Source of the DNA: Clostridia bacterium
GTDB taxonomy: Bacteria; Bacillota; Clostridia; DSM-8532
DNA length: 10,513 nt
Direction of reading: 5' to 3'
Assembly: GCA_026418215.1 (NCBI GenBank)
Contig: JAOABT010000434.1
Coordinates: forward strand, 1-10,513
The notes under the pieces were generated by a model. It did no database searches. It saw nothing but the letters and a program-made list of their open reading frames with translations, and was not told where the DNA came from. The position numbers were made by a program, and so were the translations under genes. Below are positions 1 through 6,423 of this stretch, piece after piece. Position 1 is the first letter of the stretch; each line of letters starts with the position of its first letter.

Positions 1-19
1 AGATGTGTATAAGAGACAG
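1..19 (+). other. Nextera/Tn5 mosaic-end adapter (sequencing artefact)
   Basis: The first 19 bases, AGATGTGTATAAGAGACAG, are identical to the Tn5 transposase mosaic end used in Nextera libraries. This is untrimmed adapter at a contig end, not genomic DNA. An ATG at position 3 happens to stay in frame with the following gene, which would give a false start with residues MCIRDS. Those residues should be removed from any annotation. Confidence 0.96.
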
Positions 20-20
20 C

Positions 21-560
21 ACCTATAGCTTTCCAAAAGGTGCTTTGCGCATGCGCTGGCTTGAGGAAAAGGAGCAGCCCCGAGCAGCGGCGTTCTTTGG
101 TGAAGCTCCGGTCTACCCTGCAACAACGGTATTGCTGACCTTGGACGGCGTACCGCACATCATGATGGGTCAGGAATTTAACGAAAAGGGCTATAGGAAC
201 TGGTCCAGCCTTTTTGATGGCTATAAGCTGGACTGGAAACAGTTTGACGAGGAACTTTTTCACCACTTCAGAAGCCTCATCGCCCTCAGAAACAGTACAC
301 CGGCTTTTAGTGAAGGAAGTATCCGTTTTGTCGTGCCACCGGGAGAAAGAATACTTGGCTATATCCGGGAATGGCAGAGTGATAAATATCTGGTACTTGC
401 AAGCCTTGATAAAGGGGGGTGCTCCCTGGATCTTCCTGCATTATTAAAGGATGAACATGCCTGTCGTCCCGTTCTTCTTTATCAATCGGCTCCCCTATGC
501 GCCAAAGGCAATGACACCCTGTTAGCACCATTTGAAAGCAGGGTTTATCGCCTCTATTAG
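21..560 (+). CDS. GH13 alpha-amylase-family glycosidase, C-terminal fragment (5' end missing)
   Basis: About 179 residues from the end of a glycoside hydrolase family 13 protein, which acts on alpha-glucosidic bonds in glucans or oligosaccharides. The fragment begins in the last part of the (beta/alpha)8 barrel. VLLTLDGVPHIMMGQEFNE matches the family GxPxIxxGxE block, followed by the usual FRSLIALRNSTPAF helix and then a small all-beta C-terminal domain ending in FESRVYRLY. The catalytic nucleophile and acid/base lie upstream and are not present. Upstream of the GxP block, LRMRWLEEKEQPRAA sits where most members have a FLENHDxPR motif; here N-H-D reads E-K-E, so the stabilising Asp is not conserved. 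The true start lies outside the contig. The exact substrate and subfamily cannot be told from this part. Confidence 0.85.
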   Translation, partial: TYSFPKGALRMRWLEEKEQPRAAAFFGEAPVYPATTVLLTLDGVPHIMMGQEFNEKGYRNWSSLFDGYKLDWKQFDEELFHHFRSLIALRNSTPAFSEGSIRFVVPPGERILGYIREWQSDKYLVLASLDKGGCSLDLPALLKDEHACRPVLLYQSAPLCAKGNDTLLAPFESRVYRLY

Positions 561-579
561 AATATCCCAAGTATATCAA

Positions 580-608
580 TTGACCTGTGACTGCCTCGAG
601 ACTATAAT
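580..608 (+). promoter_or_regulatory. Sigma-A promoter for the CPBP protease gene
   Basis: TTGACC at 580-585 and a perfect TATAAT at 603-608 are separated by 17 bp. Transcription would start near 615, giving a leader of about 50 nt before the start codon at 666. It lies just past the stop codon of the GH13 gene, so the protease gene can be transcribed independently of it. Confidence 0.8.
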
Positions 609-665
609 GCTAGCAGAAACAATGAACTATTGTACCGATGCTTTGACCAAGAAAGGAAGCGTCAA

Positions 666-1517
666 ATGAAGAAATTCTTTATAGGAATTGGTGCTGTAGT
701 CGGATACCTTGCCATCAACCTCGCCCTATCTTTTGTGGTAACGATAGCGGCTGCCTTTTATTTTGTTTTTACCCAAAACCAGCCTATACAGGCTGCCACG
801 GATCCCAACAGCGTCCTCAATGCCATGATCGGCTACCTCTATGACCATGCCACCATTCTGACAGTTGTGATCAACCTTCTTAGCCTTCTTGTTTATTTCG
901 CAATTATCAAAATAAGAAAGAAAAAGGTCACCGAACATCTGGATTTGGTTCCCTTGGGCCTGGACAAGCTCTGGCCGCTTATCCCCCTGGGCTTCTCGCT
1001 AAATATACTCACGATTTTCATGATCAACATCCTGCCTATACCCGCCTCTGTCATGGAGGATTATGCCTCATCGGTCAGCGTATTGGACAATAAATCCGTA
1101 ACCGTCACCCTGCTCACAACTGTTTTGTTTGCTCCCCTGTTTGAGGAGATTCTTTTCCGCGGCCTGATTCTCAACTCTCTTAAAAGAATCATGTGGGTTC
1201 CGCTGGCTATCGTTATTGAAAGCGCCATTTTTGGTCTCATGCACGGTCAGATTCTTTGGATGTGTTATGCCGGAGTGCTTGGCATATTTTTGTCAGTCAT
1301 AAGGCTCAGGTATCGTTCCCTTTATGCCAGCATGCTCCTTCATGCCGTTTACAACGCGACAAGCTACATCCTTCAGCTGGCAGGAGACCTCAACAACCAG
1401 TGGATTTTTAATGTAATTCTTCTGATAAGCTCTCTTTTTATGGCTATTTTCTTTGGTATCATCGTTTATAAAAAGACCAAGCCTGTTAAAGAAGGGGTTT
1501 TGCCACTTAGTGCCTAG
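666..1517 (+). CDS. CPBP family intramembrane metalloprotease (Abi/CAAX-protease-like)
   Basis: A 283-residue polytopic membrane protein of the CPBP family (Rce1-like, PF02517). The three family motifs are visible: EEILFR (Glu160, Glu161, Arg165), FGLMH (Phe189, His193) and HAVYN (His226, Asn230). They lie in predicted membrane segments, as in a glutamate intramembrane protease. Hydrophobic segments are visible near residues 5-36, 60-82, 103-126, 145-172, 177-192, 197-212, 222-240 and 246-268, with a Lys-rich loop (IRKKK) near 83-87. Bacterial homologues have been tied to bacteriocin self-immunity and protein processing, but nothing nearby (no peptide precursor or transporter) indicates the substrate. 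The ATG at 666 is chosen over a TTG at 630 because AAAGGAAG at 652-659 sits 6 nt upstream. No clear terminator follows. Confidence 0.9.
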   Translation: MKKFFIGIGAVVGYLAINLALSFVVTIAAAFYFVFTQNQPIQAATDPNSVLNAMIGYLYDHATILTVVINLLSLLVYFAIIKIRKKKVTEHLDLVPLGLDKLWPLIPLGFSLNILTIFMINILPIPASVMEDYASSVSVLDNKSVTVTLLTTVLFAPLFEEILFRGLILNSLKRIMWVPLAIVIESAIFGLMHGQILWMCYAGVLGIFLSVIRLRYRSLYASMLLHAVYNATSYILQLAGDLNNQWIFNVILLISSLFMAIFFGIIVYKKTKPVKEGVLPLSA

Positions 1518-1837
1518 TTTATCTTAACCAGGCCTTGTCATAGAGTTTTTCAATTAAGCAGACATAAGCAATTTACCAAAATAAGGTAAATAAAAACCGC
1601 TATGATTGACTTTACCAGCATGGAATTATGGACGCATGGATACACTAAGATTCGCAGGAAATAAATTTCGCTGGACAAAGGTTTCGGCTTTTATGCTTTG
1701 CTATGGAAATGGGAAATGGTTATGATGAAATTATCTACTCTATCCGGTTCAGAGTGAATGGTTAAAAAAACCTCATCATTATCGTCCCTAAAACATACGT
1801 TTTATTGGAAAACTTATGAAGGAAGGTTTACCTTTGT
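1518..1837. other. Intergenic stretch without a recognisable gene
   Basis: About 320 bases follow the CPBP gene. The only structure is a 7-bp inverted repeat, ATTTACC (1571-1577) with GGTAAAT (1585-1591), which lacks a T-tract on the useful side. Short open stretches exist in several frames, but none combines a start codon, a ribosome binding site and useful length. The last part must hold the leader of the small gene at 1838, but no convincing promoter could be picked out. A decayed gene is possible but not demonstrated. Confidence 0.5.
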
Positions 1838-2017
1838 ATGAAGAAACGTTTTAAGATTGAAGTAAAAACAAATGGTCAGTTCTCCGAGTGCTACGAAGAA
1901 GCAAACTATCAGGAGGAAGCTATTCAACAGTGTTTAGCAAGCAAGAAAAACACAGACTGGAACGATTTCAAGATTCTGAAATGTGAAGAGGTCAGCAAGC
2001 GCAATTATACTTATTAG
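1838..2017 (+). CDS. Small unrecognised protein, 59 aa
   Basis: The product begins MKKRFKIEVKTNGQ and ends SKRNYTY, with 59 residues. It is charged and soluble, with no signal peptide or membrane segment. The pattern suggests a short beta strand (RFKIEVKT), a Glu-rich helix (EEANYQEEAIQQCLASK), then a second strand (WNDFKILKCEEV): a compact alpha/beta fold. It has three cysteines (18, 32, 49). Support for being real: AAGGAAGG at 1819-1826 lies 11 nt before the ATG, codon use resembles the neighbours, and a strong intrinsic terminator begins 33 nt after the stop codon. Its function is unknown. Single-gene transcription looks likely. Confidence 0.7.
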   Translation: MKKRFKIEVKTNGQFSECYEEANYQEEAIQQCLASKKNTDWNDFKILKCEEVSKRNYTY

Positions 2018-2049
2018 TTCAAAAAGGCAGCTTTCTTAAACACACGAGT

Positions 2050-2085
2050 AAAGGCCATGGATGTCATTTGCCATGGCTTTTTATT
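2050..2085 (+). terminator. Intrinsic terminator after the 59-aa gene
   Basis: AAAGGCCATGG (2050-2060) pairs with CCATGGCTTTT (2071-2081) as 11 bp with one G-U, around a 10-nt loop. A T-rich run (TTTTTATTTAT) follows. It suits the plus-strand gene ending at 2017. Confidence 0.85.
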
Positions 2086-2315
2086 TATAAATTTTGCAGT
2101 TTAACCAGATATATAAAGACATTCAATCAAACTACAAAAAGCGTCAAGCCCATTTTACAAAGCGGCGCTATTTGGTCAGTCCTGAACGAGCTTGGGGCCA
2201 TGAGTTTCTTAATGCCATTCCAGGCTTCGTGCATCTTCAAAAAATAAGCCAACGAAAAAAAGACTTCTTTACGCTGAGTATCGGTGTTGGAGTAACCTAA
2301 TCTAAGCCCCTGTTT
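2086..2315. other. Stretch between convergent small genes; no supported gene
   Basis: This lies between the terminator at 2050-2085 and the end of the Spo0E-like gene. It is open for tens of codons on both strands: plus-strand codons from a TTG at 2094 to 2300, and the minus-strand frame that continues in phase past the Spo0E stop codon. Neither has a ribosome binding site or a recognisable domain. It may be a remnant of a mobile or repeated element, but I could not identify one. Confidence 0.4.
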
Positions 2316-2489
2316 TCAGAGGTTTTTCTTCTTAATAAGCTCCGTATACTTTGTTACGGCAGTGTTCAAGCTCTGACTGGCAGTAAGGATCTCAGGGTCC
2401 AATAGATTCTCCTGCTTTTCGGTTAGCAGCCGATGCAATTCCTTCCGAAGGTTTTCAACGTCTTCCCAAAGTGTCTTTAGCTCACTCAT
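2316..2489 (-). CDS. Spo0E-like aspartyl-phosphate phosphatase family protein, 57 aa
   Basis: The product begins MSELKTLWEDVENLRKELH and contains LLDPEILTASQSLNTAVTKY. This matches the two-helix Spo0E family layout (PF09388): an N-terminal helix of LRxELxxL type, a short turn with DPEIL, then the signature SQxLDxxxxxY. Members remove phosphate from the sporulation regulator Spo0A~P and delay sporulation. The signature here is SQSLN: the Asp considered important for phosphatase activity is Asn42, so the protein may be inactive or altered. The start is firm: on the minus strand GAGGTGA (plus 2496-2502) sits 6 nt before the ATG. No partner kinase or spo0A lies nearby. The assignment rests on a motif reading of a very short protein. 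Confidence 0.82.
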   Translation of the reverse strand: MSELKTLWEDVENLRKELHRLLTEKQENLLDPEILTASQSLNTAVTKYTELIKKKNL

Positions 2490-2589
2490 TTCTCTTCACC
2501 TCGAGGGTTATTATGCCCCAAACCGAATCTTTCATGAGGTGATTTCCTAGCCCTTTACTTAAGTCAAATTGCTGATTTTATGAAATTAA

Positions 2590-2620
2590 TTGGTCTCATT
2601 TCACGAACATATGATATGAT
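2590..2620 (+). promoter_or_regulatory. Possible promoter of the duplicated-domain lipoprotein gene
   Basis: TTGGTC (2590-2595) and TATGAT (2615-2620) are spaced by 19 bp, which is longer than ideal. An alternative -10 box, TATAAT at 2640-2645, has no convincing -35 partner. The AT-rich stretch before the gene almost certainly contains the promoter, but its exact position is uncertain. Confidence 0.3.
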
Positions 2621-2670
2621 AGAATTATGTGAATTGTTCTATAATCTAGTTTTACTTTGGAGGTTTTTAA

Positions 2671-3480
2671 ATGTTTAAGAGGCATGTCATATCCATTCTT
2701 CTGGTTTTAGTCATGCTGTTCGCCCTTTCGGCATGCGGCGATCAATCCACTGGCTCATCCTCTTCGTCAGACTATAAGGCTGTTATCAAGAAATTCTATA
2801 CAGCCATAGGAAAAGCAGATGTCAAAGGCTTCCTCAATTGCTTTGAGAAAAGCAGCCGTGCTGACATTCTTGATCAGATGGATGAAGATGAAATCAAGGA
2901 TATGCTTGGAAGCATCGATGAATCGTATAACGATGAATTCGGTGACAATTGGGTTAAGGAATATAAGGTTCAGAGCAAAACAAAATCTTCTGAGGAAGAC
3001 GATCTTGTCTACTATGATGCGCTTGTGACTTTCGGCGAAGATGAAACAGAGGTTACCTTGCCCATTGTTAAGAGCAAAACCGCTTACTATATGCATCCAG
3101 ACGTTCTGGACCAGCTTTCAGGCTCATCTTCAACGTCGAAAGGTCCTCAGAAGCTCGCAGAAACGTTCTTTGATTCCATCAGCCAAGAGGATGCTCAGAA
3201 GTTCCTGAACTGCTTCACAGAGGATATGCAGAAGTCAATCCTAGACGGAATCACGGAAGAAGACGTTACAACACAATTAGCCTCTCTCAACAGTTCCTTA
3301 AAGGAACAATTTGGCGATGACTGGCGTTCAAAGGTGGGCATTGGCGAAGTGACCAAGGGTGATACCGTGGATGGCGTAACAAACTATACTGTGGTTTGTT
3401 CCATGGAAGGCGAAGGTGACGAGCTCACCGTCCAGGAAATCGACGGAAAGTTCTACATAGAAGATTCAGGCCTGTTCTAA
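2671..3480 (+). CDS. Lipoprotein with two tandem copies of one domain
   Basis: A 269-residue exported lipoprotein. The signal peptide (FKRH, then a hydrophobic core ISILLVLVMLFA) ends in the lipobox LSAC, giving a lipidated Cys22, followed by a Ser/Gly-rich linker (23-33). The mature part contains two related halves, about 34-148 and 158-269. Each has a helix ending FLNCF (54-58 and 178-182), an ILDQM/ILDGI helix followed by acidic turns, FGDNW/FGDDW (90-94 and 214-218), and a terminal beta region. This resembles the NTF2-like lipoproteins of Bacillota (DUF4878-type), but the family is inferred from pattern only. The protein is acidic and probably sits on the outer face of the membrane. TGGAGGT (2658-2664) is a strong ribosome binding site 6 nt before the ATG. 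It is monocistronic, with a strong terminator at 3629-3672. Its function is unknown. Confidence 0.88.
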   Translation: MFKRHVISILLVLVMLFALSACGDQSTGSSSSSDYKAVIKKFYTAIGKADVKGFLNCFEKSSRADILDQMDEDEIKDMLGSIDESYNDEFGDNWVKEYKVQSKTKSSEEDDLVYYDALVTFGEDETEVTLPIVKSKTAYYMHPDVLDQLSGSSSTSKGPQKLAETFFDSISQEDAQKFLNCFTEDMQKSILDGITEEDVTTQLASLNSSLKEQFGDDWRSKVGIGEVTKGDTVDGVTNYTVVCSMEGEGDELTVQEIDGKFYIEDSGLF

Positions 3481-3500
3481 TATTCTCACGCGTTCACAAC

Positions 3501-3621
3501 AGTCTAAAAGGACATGGTATTAAAGGCAATAACCTTTAACAACCTAGCATTCAATAGACATAGTCTTTAAGGACACATCAAAAGCTATAACCTTAAAGAA
3601 CGTGGCACGAAGGTCTAAAAG
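3501..3621 (+). repeat. Imperfect tandem repeats with inverted repeats, downstream of the lipoprotein
   Basis: Three related units begin AGTCTAAAAGGACAT (3501), AGTCTTTAAGGACAC (3562) and GGTCTAAAAGTAAGG (3612), with spacings of 61 and 50 bp. The first two also share a TATAACCTT-like segment (AATAACCTTTA and TATAACCTTAAA). Each contains an inverted repeat: TAAAGG/CCTTTA (3521-3526 and 3532-3537) and CTTTAAGG/CCTTAAAG (3565-3572 and 3591-3598). In the transcript these would form hairpins between the stop codon and the terminator. Confidence 0.6.
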
Positions 3622-3628
3622 TAAGGCA

Positions 3629-3672
3629 AGACCCCCGGATGGACTCAAAAATGAGCTTTCCGGGGGTTTTTT
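3629..3672 (+). terminator. Strong intrinsic terminator after the lipoprotein gene
   Basis: ACCCCCGGA (3631-3639) pairs perfectly with TCCGGGGGT (3659-3667). A short inner CTC/GAG helix lies between them and TTTTTT follows. It lies about 150 bp after the stop codon, so the repeat block is transcribed with the gene. Confidence 0.92.
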
Positions 3673-3763
3673 ATCACTTTTTGAAGTTGACTGTTGGAGG
3701 GCTTCACTTTCCTTTGCTCCATGATGACAGGTTACTGAGCGTTACCCTTCCATCATCCTTTAT

Positions 3764-3792
3764 TTGATTATCTACAACGGACAGGGTAAAAT
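3764..3792 (+). promoter_or_regulatory. Sigma-A promoter of the second lipoprotein gene
   Basis: TTGATT (3764-3769) and TAAAAT (3787-3792) are separated by 17 bp. Transcription would start near 3799, giving a leader of about 33 nt that contains GGAGGT at 3821-3826. Confidence 0.65.
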
Positions 3793-3831
3793 AGATTACA
3801 GTTTATTTCAACTAAGTTTCGGAGGTCGCTT

Positions 3832-4443
3832 ATGAAAAGAATCATCTCATTTATGTTGGTCATCGTTCTATGCCTTGGTATTACATCCTGCGGCATTTTA
3901 GACAGTGCCACATTGAAGCTCCAGGAAAGCATTACAGGTGTAAAGTTCAAAATAACCGTATATGATGCTTATGGAAACAACTCCTTGACCAAGGTCGGAG
4001 GTAATATCAAGATAGGCCTTGAAGAAAACTGGGCTAATAAGTCCGCCGACAGTAATGGTTTCAAGAGCGAAGTTCTGCGCATCACCATTGATGGCAGCAC
4101 ATGGAACCACGTGGGCTCCAGCCTTATCGCCGCAAGCCCCGGTATTGACACCATCCAGGACTTTGATTACGAATACCTTAAAAAGCTCAAGTCCGAAGGG
4201 CATTCAACGGGCTTCATTCCGCTGGACAGAGTCATCAACGACTACGGCAACATGGTTGGCAAGGAGAAGCTGATTGTTGTAAAGTCGCAGTTCGGTATCC
4301 CGATTGGCATCTACCAGGGCAATAACGTTCGTGTAGAAATCCCCGACGATCTGCCCAAAACAACCAGACTCATCATTGACGGGCAGCTGATGTATATCTA
4401 CCGTTGCGATTATGAAATCATGGATGCCGCTTTGATTCAATAG
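3832..4443 (+). CDS. Small predicted lipoprotein, 203 aa (possibly DUF5052-like)
   Basis: The product starts MKRIISFMLVIVLCLGITSCG, a lipoprotein signal with lipobox ITSC and lipidated Cys20. The mature protein is mainly beta-like: VKFKITVYDAYGN, then GNIKIGLEEN, VLRITIDGSTW, LIVVKSQFGIPIGIYQG, VRVEIPDD and TRLIIDGQLMYIYRCDYE. The early YDAYGN and later IDGSTWNHVGSS segments remind me of DUF5052 proteins of Bacillota, but I am not certain of this. No catalytic motif is visible and the function is unknown. GGAGGT lies 5 nt before the ATG. The gene has its own promoter and ends 17 nt before a strong terminator, so it looks monocistronic. It shares no visible domain with the lipoprotein upstream. 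Confidence 0.85.
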   Translation: MKRIISFMLVIVLCLGITSCGILDSATLKLQESITGVKFKITVYDAYGNNSLTKVGGNIKIGLEENWANKSADSNGFKSEVLRITIDGSTWNHVGSSLIAASPGIDTIQDFDYEYLKKLKSEGHSTGFIPLDRVINDYGNMVGKEKLIVVKSQFGIPIGIYQGNNVRVEIPDDLPKTTRLIIDGQLMYIYRCDYEIMDAALIQ

Positions 4444-4460
4444 TGGGCACAGTCATATAA

Positions 4461-4503
4461 AAAACCCAGAATTGCTGCCGGCAGGCTCAATTCTGGGTTT
4501 TGT
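4461..4503. terminator. Bidirectional terminator between the lipoprotein gene and aspS
   Basis: AAAACCCAGAATTG (4461-4474) pairs perfectly over 14 bp with CAATTCTGGGTTTT (4488-4501), with an inner CTGCCGGCAG segment. The T-run on the plus side serves the lipoprotein gene. Read from the other side, the stem is followed by TTTTTTATATG, so it can also stop aspS transcription. I see no other feature between it and the aspS stop codon at 4684. Confidence 0.92.
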
Positions 4504-4683
4504 TATTAGCATATGAGACGATAGACGTAAAGGTCCCTCTGCCCTATTTATTTTTTGTGATACATACCTTGCCCTGTAATACAAGCCTTATCACCTTTGC
4601 TTAAGGGCATCTAAGAGCTTTTCAGGTGCTGATTTTACGGCAGCGAATTACAGCTTTTAGCGCACTCCAGCCGTCAGCAAGTC

Positions 4684-6411
4684 TTACCGTACCTTAATGT
4701 GTACTTCTCTAAGCTGGTGCTCGGTGACCTCGCAGGGCGCTCCCATCATGAGATCCTGGGCATTGCCGTTTAACGGGAAGGCGATAACATCACGAATGGT
4801 TTCTTCCTCTGCCAGCAGCATGATCATGCGGTCAATGCCAGGTGCCATTCCGGCATGTGGCGGTGCTCCGAACTGAAAGGCTGTGTATAATGCGCCAAAG
4901 CGCTTCTCAAGCTCCTGTTCGCTGTATCCGGCAATCTCGAAGGCTTTTTTCATGGTCTCAGGTGAGTGGTTGCGTACTGCCCCCGATGAAAGCTCCACGC
5001 CGTTGCACACCACATCATACTGGTGAGCCAGTATCTCAAGCGGATGCTTCGTTTCAAGCGCGGTCAAGCCGCCCTGTGGCATTGAGAACGGGTTATGGGT
5101 AAAATCAATTTTCTTGGTCTCAGGATTATGCTCATACATGGGGAAGTCCACGATGAAGCAGAATTCAAAGGCATCCTTGTCAATGAGCCCGAGATTTTCC
5201 CCAAGCCATGTTCTGATCTGTCCGGCAAGCTTATTCACAATATCGGGCTTATCACTGATAAAGAACAAGGTTTGGCCTTCTTTGATCCCGCACATGCTAA
5301 TGAGCTGAGCTTTCTGATCGGCTGACAGGAACTTTTCGATAGGCCCTTTAAACTCGCCCTCATTGAGCGTAATGTAGCCTAATCCCTTCATGCCGATGCT
5401 CATGGCGTATTTCAAGGAGTTTTCAAAAAAGCTTCTTGAGCAGCCTGAGCAATCGGCGACAATGCCGCGAACAGGCTTATTCTTAAAGGCGGCAAACTCC
5501 ACATGGGTGAAGAACTCGGATAAATCGCAGATGGTGAGCGGGTTTCGCAAATCCGGCTTATCACTGCCGTATTTCATAACGGCATCACTATAGGTAATGC
5601 GCTTGAAGGGCAGCGGCGAAACACGTTTATTGGAGAATTGGGTGAAAGCGTCGTATAGTACGGTTTCAGCGACATTTAAAACGTCCTCCTGTTCGGCGAA
5701 GGCCATTTCAAAATCCAACTGATAAAACTCTCCCGGTGAGCGGTCGCCTCTGGCATCCTCATCACGGAAGCAGGGTGCAATCTGAAAATACTTATCAAAG
5801 CCGGACACCATTAACAGCTGTTTAAACTGCTGGGGCGCCTGGGGAAGTGCATAGAACTTGCCCTTGTGCTTGCGGCTGGGAACAAGATAATCTCTTGCTC
5901 CTTCAGGTGAAGAAGCAGTAAGGATAGGTGTCTGAATTTCAAGAAAACCCAGCTCCTCCATACGTCTTCTCAAGAAGTTGATGACCTTGGAACGGAGCAC
6001 AATGTTATTATGAATGACGGGATTGCGAAGGTCTAAATAGCGGTATTTGAGACGGACCTCCTCGCGTGTCGCAACAGACTCCCTGATTTCAAAGGGTAAA
6101 TAGTTTTTGCATGGTCCTAGAATGGTGATGCTGTCTGCATGCAATTCAACAGTGCCGGTGTCAAGCTTGGGGTTTACAGTGTCGGCATCCCTTTGGCAGA
6201 CGATCCCGGCTGCTGCGATGACAGTTTCACGATTGATGCCGCTAAGCATGGTGTCGTCATTAAGAACGACCTGTGTGACGCCGTTATGGTCGCGAAGATC
6301 CACAAACATGACGCTGCCGTGGTCGCGGATGGTATCTACCCAGCCGGCAAGGGTGACTTTGGTCCCGATGTGTTCTTGTCTTAGTTCATTGCAATGATGT
6401 GTCCTGTACAT
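4684..6411 (-). CDS. aspS: Aspartyl-tRNA synthetase, bacterial type, probably non-discriminating
   Basis: 575 residues, normal for bacterial AspRS. It charges tRNA-Asp with aspartate in the cytoplasm. Visible in order: the OB-fold anticodon-binding domain (about 10-95), the start of the class II core with SPEGARDYLVPSR (168-180), motif 2 FRDED (215-219), the inserted GAD domain (about 270-400), and motif 3 GMAPGIDRMIMLL (521-533), followed by the typical FPLNGNAQDLMMGAP tail. DHG at 30-32 (His31) and TVNP near 78-81 resemble AspRS enzymes that also charge tRNA-Asn, in organisms that amidate Asp-tRNA-Asn with GatCAB. The ATG at 6411 is chosen because GAGGAGGG (plus 6417-6424) lies 5 nt upstream and the homologous N-terminus begins there. 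A longer in-frame reading back to 6549 runs through the T-box terminator and is not real. The gene is transcribed alone from its T-box leader. Confidence 0.97.
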   Translation of the reverse strand: MYRTHHCNELRQEHIGTKVTLAGWVDTIRDHGSVMFVDLRDHNGVTQVVLNDDTMLSGINRETVIAAAGIVCQRDADTVNPKLDTGTVELHADSITILGPCKNYLPFEIRESVATREEVRLKYRYLDLRNPVIHNNIVLRSKVINFLRRRMEELGFLEIQTPILTASSPEGARDYLVPSRKHKGKFYALPQAPQQFKQLLMVSGFDKYFQIAPCFRDEDARGDRSPGEFYQLDFEMAFAEQEDVLNVAETVLYDAFTQFSNKRVSPLPFKRITYSDAVMKYGSDKPDLRNPLTICDLSEFFTHVEFAAFKNKPVRGIVADCSGCSRSFFENSLKYAMSIGMKGLGYITLNEGEFKGPIEKFLSADQKAQLISMCGIKEGQTLFFISDKPDIVNKLAGQIRTWLGENLGLIDKDAFEFCFIVDFPMYEHNPETKKIDFTHNPFSMPQGGLTALETKHPLEILAHQYDVVCNGVELSSGAVRNHSPETMKKAFEIAGYSEQELEKRFGALYTAFQFGAPPHAGMAPGIDRMIMLLAEEETIRDVIAFPLNGNAQDLMMGAPCEVTEHQLREVHIKVR

Positions 6412-6423
6412 ATAGGCCCTCCT

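Noticed and set aside
1478..1550. A long imperfect hairpin at the end of the CPBP gene (AAGCCTGTTAA with TTAACCAGGCCTT), followed by TTTTT 10 nt later.
   Set aside because: The stem has bulged bases, the loop is over 30 nt, and the T-run is too far from the stem for a standard intrinsic terminator.
1690..1800. A minus-strand frame of about 36 codons with protein-like composition (RDDNDEVFLTIHSEPDRVDNF).
   Set aside because: It has no start codon or ribosome binding site and stops on both sides within a short distance.
2094..2300. A plus-strand 68-codon reading frame.
   Set aside because: It starts at TTG without a ribosome binding site, lies right after a terminator and shows no recognisable domain.
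2305..2331. CCCCTG/CAGAGG stem followed by TTTTTCTTCTT as a plus-strand terminator.
   Set aside because: The stem is 6 bp with a C-A mismatch, no plus-strand gene ends just before it, and it overlaps the Spo0E-like gene's last codons.
3501..3621. CRISPR array.
   Set aside because: The units are few, imperfect and unevenly spaced, with no conserved direct repeat and no cas genes nearby.
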